Shown here piece by piece: positions 1 to 9,468 of a stretch of 62,781 nucleotides of DNA. Source of the DNA: Methanobrevibacter sp. UBA412 (GTDB lineage Archaea > Methanobacteriota > Methanobacteria > Methanobacteriales > Methanobacteriaceae); NCBI GenBank assembly GCA_002495685.1, contig DAGJ01000018.1:1-62781 (forward strand), given 5' to 3'. A program made the position numbers and the translations under genes. Each line of letters begins with the position of its first letter. Position 1 is the first letter of the stretch. A model generated the notes under the pieces. That model saw nothing but the letters and a program-made list of their open reading frames with translations, was not told the origin of the DNA and did no database searches.

Positions 1-73
1 TTCAAACTAAAACTAGAATTCTGGAACATAAAAAATAAAAACCAAAATCATCAACTAAATTTTTGACAGAGCC
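1..73 (+). mobile_element. Probable right end of an insertion sequence (partial)
   Basis: The first 66 bases are open in frame 1 and end in a TGA that lies inside the sequence TTTTTGACAGAGCC. An outward-facing end reading GGCTCTGTCA on the other strand looks like an IS terminal repeat, and a transposase stop codon overlapping the terminal repeat is common. The left part of the element is outside the window, so no inverted partner or target duplication can be checked. The family is not assigned. Confidence 0.35.
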
Positions 74-185
74 TTTATAATGAAAAAATAGAAATCATTA
101 AAAAAAATTTTATGAAAATTAATTTCACATTATTATTATAAGAATTTTAAAATAGTACTTAGCATAAAATATTAATTATTATAAA

Positions 186-194
186 TTTATATAA
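186..194 (+). promoter_or_regulatory. TATA box for tfrB
   Basis: TTTATATAA lies about 45 bases before the tfrB start codon, which predicts transcription from about position 218 and a leader of about 20 bases. A GAAAGG ribosome binding site follows at about 223-228. Bases 74-185 hold nothing recognisable beyond AT-rich sequence. Confidence 0.5.
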
Positions 195-238
195 ATCTTA
201 AAAAATTTTATCAATAAAAAAAGAAAGGTAGTCATTTT

Positions 239-1735
239 ATGAAAATTAAAGTTCATGTATCACGTTTCAATAAAGACACAGATGAAAAACCATATATTGA
301 AACTTATGAAATTGAAAAAACACCTCAAATGAAAGTTTTAGAAGCATTAAATTTAATAAATGAAGAATATGATGCAAATTTAAGCTTTAGAAGTAGTTGT
401 AGAGCTGGACAGTGTGGATCATGTGCAGTGAGAATTAATGGAAATCCAGGATTAGCTTGTAAAAAAGAAATAGCAAACGAAACAACAATTCAACCTTTAA
501 AATTACCAGTAATTAAAGATTTAATAGTTGATCGTTCCTCAATCGAAAATAAAGTAAATGATATGGATTTACATCTTGAAACAAATGATCCTGAAGAATT
601 AATGAAACCTGAAGAAATGGAAGATACATTAAAAGTTAGAAGTTGTATAGAATGTTACAGCTGTTTAACAGCATGCCCAGTATATCAAAATTTCCAAGAA
701 GACTTCGCAGGACCTTATTTCATGAGATATATTAGTAAATTCGAATTTGATCCAAGAGAATTAAAAAATAGGTTAAAAGAAGGATTTGAAAACGGATTAT
801 ATGATTGTACTAGTTGTGGAAAATGTGGAGCAGTTTGTCCAAAAGATATTAACAGTTTTGGAGATGCTGTTGAAAAATTAAGAGCAATTGCATACAGTGA
901 AGATGAAGGACCTTTAGAAGCACATAAAAAAATTAAAAAAATGGTTGAAGAAACTGGTCGAAGTGTTACCCATCCAGAAAAAGAAGGATTTATAGAATCT
1001 TATAATAAAAACAAAAAACAAACCAAGGAAAAATCTAAAGTTGCTTTATTCACAGGTTGTATGGTAGATTACAGATTACAACATGTAGGTGAAGCTGTAA
1101 TGGATGTTTTTAAAGCTAATGGTATAAATGTTGATGTTCCAGAAAATCAAGTATGTTGTGGCTCACCATTATTACGTACAGGGCAACGTGATGCAGTACA
1201 AGCATTAGCTGATAAAAATAAGGAAGTATTTAAAGATTATGATACTGTAATTACTATCTGTGCAGGTTGTGGTGCAACACTTAAAAATGACCATCCTAAT
1301 TTCGGCAATAAATTAAATGTAATGGATATTAGTGAATTTTTAATCGATAAATTAGATACTAGTAAAATGAAACCATTAGATATGAAAGTAACTTGGCATG
1401 ATCCTTGCCATCTTGGTAGAGGACAAGGAATCAAAGATCAACCACGTGAAATTATAGATATGATTCCTGGTGTAGAATTTGAAGAAATGGAATTCCCATG
1501 TCAATGTTGCGGAGCTGGTGGAGGAGTTAAATCTGCCAGACCAGAAATTGCCCTAGAATTAAGTAAAAACAAAGCACAAATGATTAAAGAAACTGGTGCT
1601 GATAATTTTATCACAATATGTCCATTTTGCCAATCCAATATTAAAGATGGATTAGAAGCTATAAATGAAACAGAAATTAATGGAATGAATCTGGTAGAAT
1701 TATTAAAATTAACTTACAGTGAAGAAAAAGAATAA
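239..1735 (+). CDS. tfrB: CoM/CoB thiol:fumarate reductase subunit B
   Basis: This is the thiol-oxidising subunit of the enzyme that reduces fumarate to succinate with coenzymes M and B and regenerates the CoM-S-S-CoB heterodisulfide. An N-terminal [2Fe-2S] ferredoxin domain has Cys54, 59, 62 and 74. Two [4Fe-4S] motifs follow (Cys136/139/142/146 and Cys190/193/196/200). The C-terminal half carries two HdrB-like CCG modules (VCCGSP near residue 310 and CQCCGAGGG near 430). The 498 aa length fits TfrB. The catalytic subunit TfrA is not adjacent. The downstream methyltransferase gene begins 19 bases after the stop, so the two may be co-transcribed although unrelated in function. Confidence 0.93.
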   Translation: MKIKVHVSRFNKDTDEKPYIETYEIEKTPQMKVLEALNLINEEYDANLSFRSSCRAGQCGSCAVRINGNPGLACKKEIANETTIQPLKLPVIKDLIVDRSSIENKVNDMDLHLETNDPEELMKPEEMEDTLKVRSCIECYSCLTACPVYQNFQEDFAGPYFMRYISKFEFDPRELKNRLKEGFENGLYDCTSCGKCGAVCPKDINSFGDAVEKLRAIAYSEDEGPLEAHKKIKKMVEETGRSVTHPEKEGFIESYNKNKKQTKEKSKVALFTGCMVDYRLQHVGEAVMDVFKANGINVDVPENQVCCGSPLLRTGQRDAVQALADKNKEVFKDYDTVITICAGCGATLKNDHPNFGNKLNVMDISEFLIDKLDTSKMKPLDMKVTWHDPCHLGRGQGIKDQPREIIDMIPGVEFEEMEFPCQCCGAGGGVKSARPEIALELSKNKAQMIKETGADNFITICPFCQSNIKDGLEAINETEINGMNLVELLKLTYSEEKE

Positions 1736-1754
1736 TAATGGAGTTTTAATATTT

Positions 1755-2633
1755 ATGCCCGGCACAGTAAGTGAAGAGGAAGTAATTACAAATAAAGAAT
1801 TAATACCTAAAACAAAAGATAAAGAAGAAGTTGAAGAATCTAAAACTGAAAGTAAATCAAAATCTACTAAAAGAGCTCAATTAGTAAGTAATGATTCAAC
1901 TGTTGATGAAGGAACTTTACGCTTACAAAAAAATATTTATGTAGTTTTTGTAGAATGTGAAACTAGTGGAAATGTTGGTTTCTTAGCTCGTACAATGGCA
2001 AATTTTGGATTAAAAAATTTAGTTCTTATAAATCCGTGTGAATTAAAAGATGATGCATATTACCAAGCTATGCATGCAAAAAATCTTGTTGAAAATGCTA
2101 TAATTTGTGATAATCTTGAAAGTTTCCTTAAAAAGTATTCTATTGATTTTATTATAGGTTCTACTGGAACTCCTGGCGGAAGTTATAATCTTTCTCGTAT
2201 ACCAATACCTCCTAATGAATTAGGGGAAAAAATGGATACAAATACTAATATTGCAATTCTTTTTGGAAGAGAAGGTGATGGCTTAACAAATGATGAAATT
2301 GATAAATGTGACATAATAGTTAGTATTCCTACAGATCCACATTATCCTATAATGAATATAACTCATGCTGCGGCTATTATTTTTTATGAAATCTTTAAAA
2401 ACCGTAACCATTTCCCAGTAGAGGGTTATGATGAAAGTACACAAATAGAAAAGGATTATTTACTTAAGGACATGAAAGAATTGATTGATACTATTAAAAT
2501 TCCAGACCATAAAAAACGTAATGGTCTTAAAACTTTTAAAAACATTATTAATCGTGCATTCATAACTGGACGTGAAGCTCATACTCTCATTGGAATACTT
2601 AGACGATTAAAAATGAGAATTGATGAGAAATAA
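1755..2633 (+). CDS. trmJ: tRNA 2'-O-ribose methyltransferase, TrmJ/SpoU family
   Basis: This SPOUT-fold methyltransferase probably acts on tRNA position 32. The three family motifs are visible: NVGFLARTMANFG, LFGREGDGLTNDE and PIMNITHAAAI, the last two forming the knotted SAM site. The reading frame is open from a GTG at 1719 inside tfrB, but the ATG at 1755 is preceded by GGAG at suitable distance and is preferred, giving 292 aa. About 60 charged, low-complexity residues (Lys, Glu, Ser, Thr) precede the catalytic domain, an unusual extension. The exact target nucleotide cannot be read from the sequence. Confidence 0.85.
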   Translation: MPGTVSEEEVITNKELIPKTKDKEEVEESKTESKSKSTKRAQLVSNDSTVDEGTLRLQKNIYVVFVECETSGNVGFLARTMANFGLKNLVLINPCELKDDAYYQAMHAKNLVENAIICDNLESFLKKYSIDFIIGSTGTPGGSYNLSRIPIPPNELGEKMDTNTNIAILFGREGDGLTNDEIDKCDIIVSIPTDPHYPIMNITHAAAIIFYEIFKNRNHFPVEGYDESTQIEKDYLLKDMKELIDTIKIPDHKKRNGLKTFKNIINRAFITGREAHTLIGILRRLKMRIDEK

Positions 2634-2770
2634 TTAACTCATCATATAATTTTTCTTTTTTTAAAAAAAATCTTTAATAATAAGTGAATAACTTATTTAA
2701 TATAAAAAAACATAAAATAAAATATTATATTTTTTTATAAAAAATTATTTTTTTCAGGAATCAAATATTT

Positions 2771-3358
2771 ATGGCTATATTAAGTGATAAAGATATTAAA
2801 AAATTATTGGATGAAAGACATATTAGTATTGAACCTTTAGACAATAAAGAAAAGCAAATACAACCTTCATCAGTAGATTTACGTATCGGAGATGAATTTA
2901 AAGTATTTCGTGTTATACGAACACCTTACATAGATCCAAAAGATAATGAGGAAGTGGCAAGTTACATGGAATCATTTAAAGTACCAGAAGGTGAAGCATT
3001 CATTATACACCCAAATGAGTTTGCACTTGCAACAACACAAGAAACCGTGAAATTACCTGATGATATTGTAGCACGTGTTGAAGGTAGATCTAGTATGGGT
3101 AGATTAGGTGTTACTATGCATGTAACAGCAGGATATATAGATCCCGGATTTGAAGGCAAAATAACCTTAGAAATTAGTAATATTGGTGCAATGCCAGTAG
3201 CATTATATCCTGGTCAAAGAGTATGTCAAGTAGTATTTGAAACAATGACTAGTCCATCCGAAATCCCTTATGGTCATCCTAGTAGACATAGTAAGTATAT
3301 GGGACAAGAAAAACCTGAAAGTAGTCGGATTAAAATGGATTATGAACTTAATAAATAA
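2771..3358 (+). CDS. dcd: dCTP deaminase (possibly bifunctional with dUTPase)
   Basis: The enzyme deaminates dCTP to dUTP for thymidylate synthesis; some methanogen homologues also hydrolyse dUTP to dUMP. The trimer-site motif RSSMGR lies at residues 106-111 and the catalytic glutamate is Glu134 in DPGFEGKITLEISN. YPGQRVCQ follows near 146. The 195 aa length matches Dcd. Sequence alone does not separate a mono-functional from a bifunctional enzyme. A thymidylate kinase gene, which acts later in the same pathway, is at 55.4 kb. Confidence 0.93.
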   Translation: MAILSDKDIKKLLDERHISIEPLDNKEKQIQPSSVDLRIGDEFKVFRVIRTPYIDPKDNEEVASYMESFKVPEGEAFIIHPNEFALATTQETVKLPDDIVARVEGRSSMGRLGVTMHVTAGYIDPGFEGKITLEISNIGAMPVALYPGQRVCQVVFETMTSPSEIPYGHPSRHSKYMGQEKPESSRIKMDYELNK

Positions 3359-3473
3359 AAAAAGATTTAATTATACTTTAACTTTTAAAAAAAATAATTT
3401 TTTTATTATTACTCATTCTTTTTTTTATAAAAACTAATTATCAAAAATAAATATTTATAGGAGTATTAAATTT

Positions 3474-5180
3474 ATGAATCATGACAAAATGATGAATATT
3501 GGAGCAAAAAGAGGTTTCTTATGGCCTTCATTCGAAATTTATTCTGGAGTAAGTGGATTTACTGATTATGGACCATTAGGTGCAACATTAAAAAACAATA
3601 TAATGCAAAAATGGAGAAAACAGTACACTGCAGGTGAAGGATTTTATGAAATAGAATCACCAACAGTTATGCCAAAAGAAGTATTAAAAGCTTCAGGACA
3701 TGTAGATAACTTCACAGACCCAATGACAAAATGTGAAAAATGTGGAGAAGTATTCCGTGCAGATCATTTAATTGAAGAAGCAATCAATAAAGATGTTGAA
3801 AGCTTAGCTAATGAAGAAATGGACCAAATCATAATAAATAATACAATAAAATGTCCAACTTGTGGTGGAGAACTAGCTAAAATTTGGAATTATAATTTAA
3901 TGTTTAAAACACAAATCGGTGCAAAAGGAACAAAACCAGGTTATATGAGACCAGAAACAGCACAAGGAATATTCATACTTTTCAAAAGATTATCTAGATT
4001 TTATCGTAACAAATTACCATTTGGAGTAGTTCAATTAGGAAAAGCATATCGTAATGAAATAAGTCCACGTCAAGGAGTAATAAGACTTAGAGAATTCACT
4101 CAAGCAGAATGTGAAATCTTCTTAAACCCTGAAGATAAAACTCACCCTAAATTTAAAACAATAGCAAATGAAACTTTAGATTTATGTTCACAAGATGTTC
4201 AAATCAATGAAAAAGAAGAATTACACATAACAGTACAAAAAGCTTTAGATGATGGAATAATAAGTAGTGAAATGTTAACTTACCAATTATACCTTGCAAG
4301 AAAATTCTTAAATGAATTAGGCATACCAAATGATAAGTTAAGATTCCGTCAACACTTACCTGGAGAAATGGCTCATTATGCTCTTGATTGCTGGGATGTA
4401 GAATGTTTAACTGATCAATATGGATGGGTTGAAATTATTGGAATAGCTGATCGTGGAAATTATGATTTAACACAACATGGAAAAGAAAGTAATGAAGAAT
4501 TAAACATTTATATTCCTTACGATGAACCAAAAACAATTACTAAAAATACTGTAAAACCAAACCTTAAAGTATTTGGTCCAACATTCAAAGGTGATGCTCC
4601 AAAAATTATGGGTTGGTTAAAAAATTGTGATGCAGATAAATTAAAAGAAGAAATTGAAGCAAATGGTAAATATAATTTAGAATTAGACAATACTTATGAA
4701 TTAACAAGTGAACATTTACTATTTGAAACAAGTACTGAGGAAGTTAAAGGTGAAAAATTAATACCTCATGTAATTGAACCTTCTTTTGGTATAGATCGTA
4801 TACTTTACTGTGTATTATTACATTCTTTCCACAATGCAAGTGAAAATGATGATAAAGATTATTTCAAATTTAAAAACGAAATTGCACCTATAAAAGTAAG
4901 TGTTCTTCCACTTGTAAATAAGAAAGGTTTAGATGTAATAGCCTCCAATATTCAAGAATCATTAAGAAAAGATGGTTTCACTGTTGATTACGATGGAAGT
5001 GGAAGTATTGGACGGAGATATGCACGTGCAGATGAAATAGGTGTTCCTGTAGCTGTTACTATAGATTTTGATACAATAGAAGATAAAACTGTAACAGTAC
5101 GTAACAGAGACACTGAAGAACAAGAACGTGTCCCTATTAATGATTTAACTAGTAAAATAAAAAGTATATTAAAAAATTAA
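3474..5180 (+). CDS. glyS: Glycyl-tRNA synthetase, archaeal/eukaryotic class II type
   Basis: It charges tRNA-Gly with glycine. The N-terminus (GFLWPSFEIYSG, then FTDYGPLGATLK) is the class II motif 1 region of the dimeric archaeal/eukaryal enzyme. Two CxxC pairs (CEKCGE and CPTCGG) mark the zinc-containing insertion. PGYMRPETAQGIF and the RNEISPRQG segment are motif 2, EPSFGIDRIL is motif 3, and the last 100 residues form the anticodon-binding domain. The 568 aa length is normal. GGAG precedes the ATG. Only 23 bases separate its stop from that of the convergent FmdE-like gene. Confidence 0.97.
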   Translation: MNHDKMMNIGAKRGFLWPSFEIYSGVSGFTDYGPLGATLKNNIMQKWRKQYTAGEGFYEIESPTVMPKEVLKASGHVDNFTDPMTKCEKCGEVFRADHLIEEAINKDVESLANEEMDQIIINNTIKCPTCGGELAKIWNYNLMFKTQIGAKGTKPGYMRPETAQGIFILFKRLSRFYRNKLPFGVVQLGKAYRNEISPRQGVIRLREFTQAECEIFLNPEDKTHPKFKTIANETLDLCSQDVQINEKEELHITVQKALDDGIISSEMLTYQLYLARKFLNELGIPNDKLRFRQHLPGEMAHYALDCWDVECLTDQYGWVEIIGIADRGNYDLTQHGKESNEELNIYIPYDEPKTITKNTVKPNLKVFGPTFKGDAPKIMGWLKNCDADKLKEEIEANGKYNLELDNTYELTSEHLLFETSTEEVKGEKLIPHVIEPSFGIDRILYCVLLHSFHNASENDDKDYFKFKNEIAPIKVSVLPLVNKKGLDVIASNIQESLRKDGFTVDYDGSGSIGRRYARADEIGVPVAVTIDFDTIEDKTVTVRNRDTEEQERVPINDLTSKIKSILKN

Positions 5181-5203
5181 AAAAAATAATGAGTGGAAGA
5201 TTT

Positions 5204-5806
5204 TTATTCCTTATTAAAACAAGGAATACACACTTTTTCCCCATCTTTTTCTTTCATTCTATGTTCAGATACTAATTCTCCACATTCACCACATTTAATA
5301 GAATTATATAAATTTGCTTCTTTTGGTAAGGATAATTCTGCTTTTGATAATGTGAATAATTTATCTTCAGGAACTTCTAATATTTTATAAGATAATTCAT
5401 CTTTGAAGTGTTGAAAACTTTTTTTATCTTCCATTGTAACAGTACCTTGATCGAATTTATTTTTTAGTGCTACAAATTCTGGAACAATATCATTAAAATC
5501 TGCATTTACATAAATTCTAATATTTTCACCATTTTCCCTATTATAAAATGTATATACATGTTTTCCATAGTCTTTAAATATGAAGTTACCTTTACCAAAT
5601 GTACAACCAGTTACTACTTGTATTGCATCTACAGCACAAGAATCATTTTCACAAATTGCTACTAATTCTTCATCACCAGATTTAGATACATTTAACTTAA
5701 TCATTGCAGTTTTAGCTACCCTATAACCTAAAGCAGAACCAGGACACACATGTCCATGAAATTTAGTTACTTCAGAAAAAGGCAATATTTCTTCATTATT
5801 TTCCAT
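5204..5806 (-). CDS. FmdE-family protein with C-terminal zinc ribbon
   Basis: It belongs to the family named after subunit E of formylmethanofuran dehydrogenase. The signature FHGHVCPGSALGYR is near residues 15-28, followed by the Cys-rich ENDSCAVDAIQ segment and TGCTFGKGN. The last 30 residues contain CGECGE and CIPC, a treble-clef or zinc-ribbon pair. Many FmdE paralogues are not dehydrogenase subunits, and no other fwd/fmd gene is nearby, so a link to molybdenum or tungsten enzymes is only inference. The gene has a GAGGGAT-type ribosome binding site. Confidence 0.85.
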   Translation of the reverse strand: MENNEEILPFSEVTKFHGHVCPGSALGYRVAKTAMIKLNVSKSGDEELVAICENDSCAVDAIQVVTGCTFGKGNFIFKDYGKHVYTFYNRENGENIRIYVNADFNDIVPEFVALKNKFDQGTVTMEDKKSFQHFKDELSYKILEVPEDKLFTLSKAELSLPKEANLYNSIKCGECGELVSEHRMKEKDGEKVCIPCFNKE

Positions 5807-5922
5807 AATAATCCCTCTTAAATTCTTTTAAAAATAATTTTTAATTAATTCTATATTACCTTCATAATGATATAAATTTAATTAATTTAAAAAAAATATA
5901 ACTATATAGAGAGTGAATATTT

Positions 5923-6681
5923 ATGATGATAGATACACATACCCATGCAGACTCAAGAAGCAGTGAAGACTTTGATTTAATGTATACAAGCGGAATAGAT
6001 ACAGCAATCACTTGCTCATTTTACCCTTACAAACTACGAAATCAAACATGCTTAATAAACCACTTTGATAGAATACTTGAATATGACACCAAAAGAGCAG
6101 AGGAATATGGATTAAAATTAGAAGTTGCTTTAGGATTACATCCTGCAAATGTAAGTGAAAACAATGACCAAATTTATGAAGAAATTAGAAGATTAGTGGA
6201 AGAAAAGAAAATAGTGGCAATAGGAGAAATAGGTTTAGATGATAATACAATAAATGAACAAAAAGCATTTAAAAAACAATTAGAAATTGCAGAAGACACA
6301 AAAAGCAAAGTAATCATCCACACACCACGTAAAAATAAAAAAGAAGTATTGAAAGATATTAAAATCATTGTAGATGAAACAATAAATCCAAAATTAGTGG
6401 TAATAGATCATATTAATCCTAATGTTGTAGAAGATGTAATAGACTATGATTACACACTTGGTTTAACCGTACAACCACAAAAAATGACCAAAGAAGAAGC
6501 TATAAAAATATTAGATAAATATGGTTTTAATAAATTCTTATTAAACAGTGATATAAGTAATAAACCATCAGATCCTATAAGTGTGCCTAAAACTGTTCGC
6601 ACACTAAAAAAATTAGGTTATAAAAATAGTGATATTGAAAAAGTAGCATTTAAAAATGCTAAAAAATTCTTCAAAATATAA
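5923..6681 (+). CDS. TatD-like metal-dependent hydrolase (archaeal COG1099 type)
   Basis: A TIM-barrel amidohydrolase-type protein of 252 aa. The N-terminal metal motif DTHTHAD is at residues 4-10. The conserved acidic segment AIGEIGLDD is in the middle, and KVIIHTPR and VVIDHI supply further ligands. It resembles the archaeal TatD-related group rather than bacterial TatD deoxyribonuclease, and its substrate is unknown. Two consecutive ATG codons (5923 and 5926) follow GAGTG; either could be the start. Confidence 0.85.
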   Translation: MMIDTHTHADSRSSEDFDLMYTSGIDTAITCSFYPYKLRNQTCLINHFDRILEYDTKRAEEYGLKLEVALGLHPANVSENNDQIYEEIRRLVEEKKIVAIGEIGLDDNTINEQKAFKKQLEIAEDTKSKVIIHTPRKNKKEVLKDIKIIVDETINPKLVVIDHINPNVVEDVIDYDYTLGLTVQPQKMTKEEAIKILDKYGFNKFLLNSDISNKPSDPISVPKTVRTLKKLGYKNSDIEKVAFKNAKKFFKI

Positions 6682-6726
6682 AAAAATAAAAAAAATAATA
6701 TTATTTTTTTCTAAACTTCTTTTAAA

Positions 6727-7122
6727 TTATTGTTTTTTAATAATTTGAACCTGAGTAGGTGAGAGAATAATTAAATTTTTACCTTCTTCACGAGCAAGGA
6801 GTATTGCTTCAACATTATGTTGTTCACGTAAAATTTTAATTCTACGAGTAGCATTCTTAAATTCTACAGGACCTCTTCTTTCAAGAAAACCTAAATCAAC
6901 AATAACAGGATTATTTTCTTCAAGAATTTGATCAGAAATATAATCTATATCTGCAATAGTTCTTGGGCGAATTAGAATAATTTCATAAAATGATTGTTCT
7001 GGAACAATTGTATATGTTTCGTCATAAAATTCTTCAGTGAAATCATTTACTCCAACATTTCTTTTATTATTACGGTTTTCTTCAAAACCAAGACTTTTTT
7101 TTAAAGTACCTATAAATGACAT
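6727..7122 (-). CDS. sepF: Cell division protein SepF (archaeal)
   Basis: SepF anchors FtsZ to the membrane during cytokinesis in FtsZ-using archaea. The first 13 residues can form the family's membrane-binding amphipathic helix. A variable acidic linker follows, and then the SepF core from about residue 40, including the conserved segments RPRTIADID and NNPVIVDLGFLE. The 131 aa length is typical. It lies 40 bases downstream of the DUF1611 gene on the same strand and may share its transcript. Confidence 0.9.
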   Translation of the reverse strand: MSFIGTLKKSLGFEENRNNKRNVGVNDFTEEFYDETYTIVPEQSFYEIILIRPRTIADIDYISDQILEENNPVIVDLGFLERRGPVEFKNATRRIKILREQHNVEAILLAREEGKNLIILSPTQVQIIKKQ

Positions 7123-7162
7123 TTAAAATCACTTTTTCCATGAAAAAAATTTTAAAATTTAA

Positions 7163-8209
7163 TTATTTTTTTAGATGATCTAAGATTGCATCTAATAATT
7201 TATCTGGATTTTCACGAACATCTGCAGTTGGAAGACCATATTCTTTTTCATAGTCTTCAGGTGTTTTATCCGGTTCGTTACGTAAATTAATACTAATTCC
7301 AACAACTTTAGTAGGTTCAACAGCTTCAATAGCTTTTATTTCCTCAGGTATGCCTCTTGGTTCACGGAATGGATGATTTGGTCTATGACCTACAATCACA
7401 GCATCAGGATGAGCACCTATTAAAATTGCAGCAGATAAACCTCTAGGGTGAGGGTTTCCATCTTCAGTTAAACTGGATTGACCTTCAATGAAAATAATAT
7501 CTGGATGTTTTTCTTCTTCTAAGTATTTAATTGAACCTAAAATAGCGGATGGAATATCCATTGCACTTAAACTTCCTGCACGGAAATTAAAATCAGTAGG
7601 TTTTTCAAGCCCCATTTCATCTGTTGATATAACACCTGAAACTAATCCTCGTTTTGTTGCGGCTAATCCTAAATTACGTGTTGTTGTTCTTTTACCACAC
7701 TCTTGAGAAGTACCTCCACAAAAAACAATACTTGCTTTTGGTGTGTATGATATTTTTGGTAAAATTTCAGTACTTTTTTCTGGAGCTATTCCAAAAATAT
7801 TATTAATCATATCTAATCTTGGACTTATTTCCTTAATAGCAACCCCATTTTGATTAGCAAATTTTGCTAAAGAAATATTATCTTCAATAGATAATGATCT
7901 GAATGAACTTACAACATTTTTACCAGCATCAATTGCTTGTACTGCATATTTTAAAGCTGCCCCTTCTGCACCTATAGGTAACATTATAACTATACTTTTA
8001 GCTTCTGGAACTTCATCCATTAAATCTATTAAACTTGATGCAACTTCAAATCCCATAAAATTTGTTCCTTGTTTATCTGGGTCATCATCTACAAATCCTA
8101 CAGTTTCAATTCCTTCAAGGTTTGAGAATTTTTCCCCACCTCCACCACATCCAATTACGATGTATGGGTTTAAGTTTTGAAGTTCTTCAACTGATGATAT
8201 TGAATACAA
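7163..8209 (-). CDS. DUF1611 (COG3367) family protein
   Basis: A two-domain protein with an N-terminal Rossmann-like part ([11 protein letters not shown], then VGFVDDDP) and a C-terminal P-loop-like domain with the degenerate nucleotide motif [23 protein letters not shown] follows in the second half. Members of this family are linked to N-acyl D-amino acid or N-acetyltransferase functions in some bacteria, but no function can be claimed here. The frame opens with an ATG at 8224, but AGGAG at 8217-8221 lies just inside it, so a TTG start at 8209 with 7-base spacing is favoured. Confidence 0.82.
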   Translation of the reverse strand: MYSISSVEELQNLNPYIVIGCGGGGEKFSNLEGIETVGFVDDDPDKQGTNFMGFEVASSLIDLMDEVPEAKSIVIMLPIGAEGAALKYAVQAIDAGKNVVSSFRSLSIEDNISLAKFANQNGVAIKEISPRLDMINNIFGIAPEKSTEILPKISYTPKASIVFCGGTSQECGKRTTTRNLGLAATKRGLVSGVISTDEMGLEKPTDFNFRAGSLSAMDIPSAILGSIKYLEEEKHPDIIFIEGQSSLTEDGNPHPRGLSAAILIGAHPDAVIVGHRPNHPFREPRGIPEEIKAIEAVEPTKVVGISINLRNEPDKTPEDYEKEYGLPTADVRENPDKLLDAILDHLKK

Positions 8210-8224
8210 ATAATCACTCCTCAT

Positions 8225-8473
8225 ATTAAATTAATAAATTCTTGTTTTTTAATTGTTAAATAGTAAATAGAAAAATAAACATGAGTTAAAATTCTAAATA
8301 AGAAATTCCTCATAAACTCATATTACTAATAATTTATGATTTTTATATAATATAAATGTATTTTTTATAATTAAAATCCTTAAAAAAGCTTTTTTAATAA
8401 ATAAGTATTTAATTACCAAAAATCTAAAAAAATATTATATTAAACCAAAACCAATTAAATTGAGGAATTTTTT
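8225..8473. promoter_or_regulatory. Divergent promoter region, DUF1611 gene and 2-phosphoglycerate kinase gene
   Basis: This AT-rich spacer serves two diverging genes. A plus-strand TATA-like TTTATATAA lies at 8342-8350. A 7-bp inverted repeat, ATGAGTT at 8281-8287 and AACTCAT at 8315-8321, could be an operator or a hairpin. Nothing else was recognised. Confidence 0.35.
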
Positions 8474-9418
8474 ATGGAAAAACCATATGTTATATTAATT
8501 GGAAGTGCTTCAGGAATAGGTAAATCTACAATATCTGCAGAACTTGCCAAATCATTAGGAATAAAACATTTAATAGAATCTGATTTTATAAGAGAAGTTG
8601 TGCGTGGAATTATTGGAAGTGATTATGCACCTGCATTACATGCTTCTTCATATATGGCGTATACTACTCTTAGAAATAAGAAAAACTATAAAACAGAAGA
8701 AGATTTGATTTGTGCAGGTTTTGTTGAACATGCATCATTTGTAGTTCCAGCAATTGAAAAAGTAATTGAAAGAGCTATAAAAGATTTTGATGATATTATA
8801 ATTGAAGGTGTGCATTTAATTCCTGGACTAATAGATTTAGATAATTATAAAAATCAAGCCAATATTCATTTCTTTATATTATCTTCAGATGAGGAGTCAC
8901 ATAAAAATCGTTTTGTGAAACGAGCTACTGAAAAACGTCGTGGAGGTAAACAATTAGATTATTTTAAGGAAAATAGGACCATTCACGATTTTTTATTAAG
9001 TGAAGCTGAAAAAAATGATGTTAAAGTTATTGAAACTGAAGAGATAAATACTACTGTTCAAAAAATTTTAAGTAATATTAATGAAAGTTGTGAAACTGTT
9101 TACTTAAAGAATAATGTTGATGAACTTAAAGATGTTATGGATATTATAATTAAAGAGAATAATGCTAGTGTTGAATGTATTATTTACCCAATTAAAGGTT
9201 TCAAAGAACCATTAATTAGAAAAGTTAATATTTATGAACAGAAAAAATCTGACAGTTTTATTAAAGCTTTAGAAGATGATCCTCAAAAGAAAGAGGAATT
9301 AAAAGAACTTTATTATTTATCTAATAAACATGGAATGAAGATTTGTGCACCAAATTATGAAATTTTAGATAAAATAATTAAAGAATTAGGTAGTAAAGGA
9401 TATCTTTACAGTGAATAA
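8474..9418 (+). CDS. pgk2: 2-phosphoglycerate kinase
   Basis: It is predicted to phosphorylate 2-phosphoglycerate to 2,3-diphosphoglycerate, the precursor of cyclic 2,3-diphosphoglycerate found in Methanobacteriales. A P-loop, GSASGIGKST, is at residues 10-19. A kinase core follows, with SDFIREVVRG and an IIIEGVHLIPG segment typical of COG2074. The C-terminal third, after about residue 205, is a separate alpha/beta part of unclear role. The length of 314 aa is close to the characterised enzyme. Family assignment is good, but activity on this substrate is inferred. Confidence 0.75.
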   Translation: MEKPYVILIGSASGIGKSTISAELAKSLGIKHLIESDFIREVVRGIIGSDYAPALHASSYMAYTTLRNKKNYKTEEDLICAGFVEHASFVVPAIEKVIERAIKDFDDIIIEGVHLIPGLIDLDNYKNQANIHFFILSSDEESHKNRFVKRATEKRRGGKQLDYFKENRTIHDFLLSEAEKNDVKVIETEEINTTVQKILSNINESCETVYLKNNVDELKDVMDIIIKENNASVECIIYPIKGFKEPLIRKVNIYEQKKSDSFIKALEDDPQKKEELKELYYLSNKHGMKICAPNYEILDKIIKELGSKGYLYSE

Positions 9419-9468
9419 AAAGAAAATGATAAATAATTAAAATATAAATAATGAGAGGAATGTTTTAT

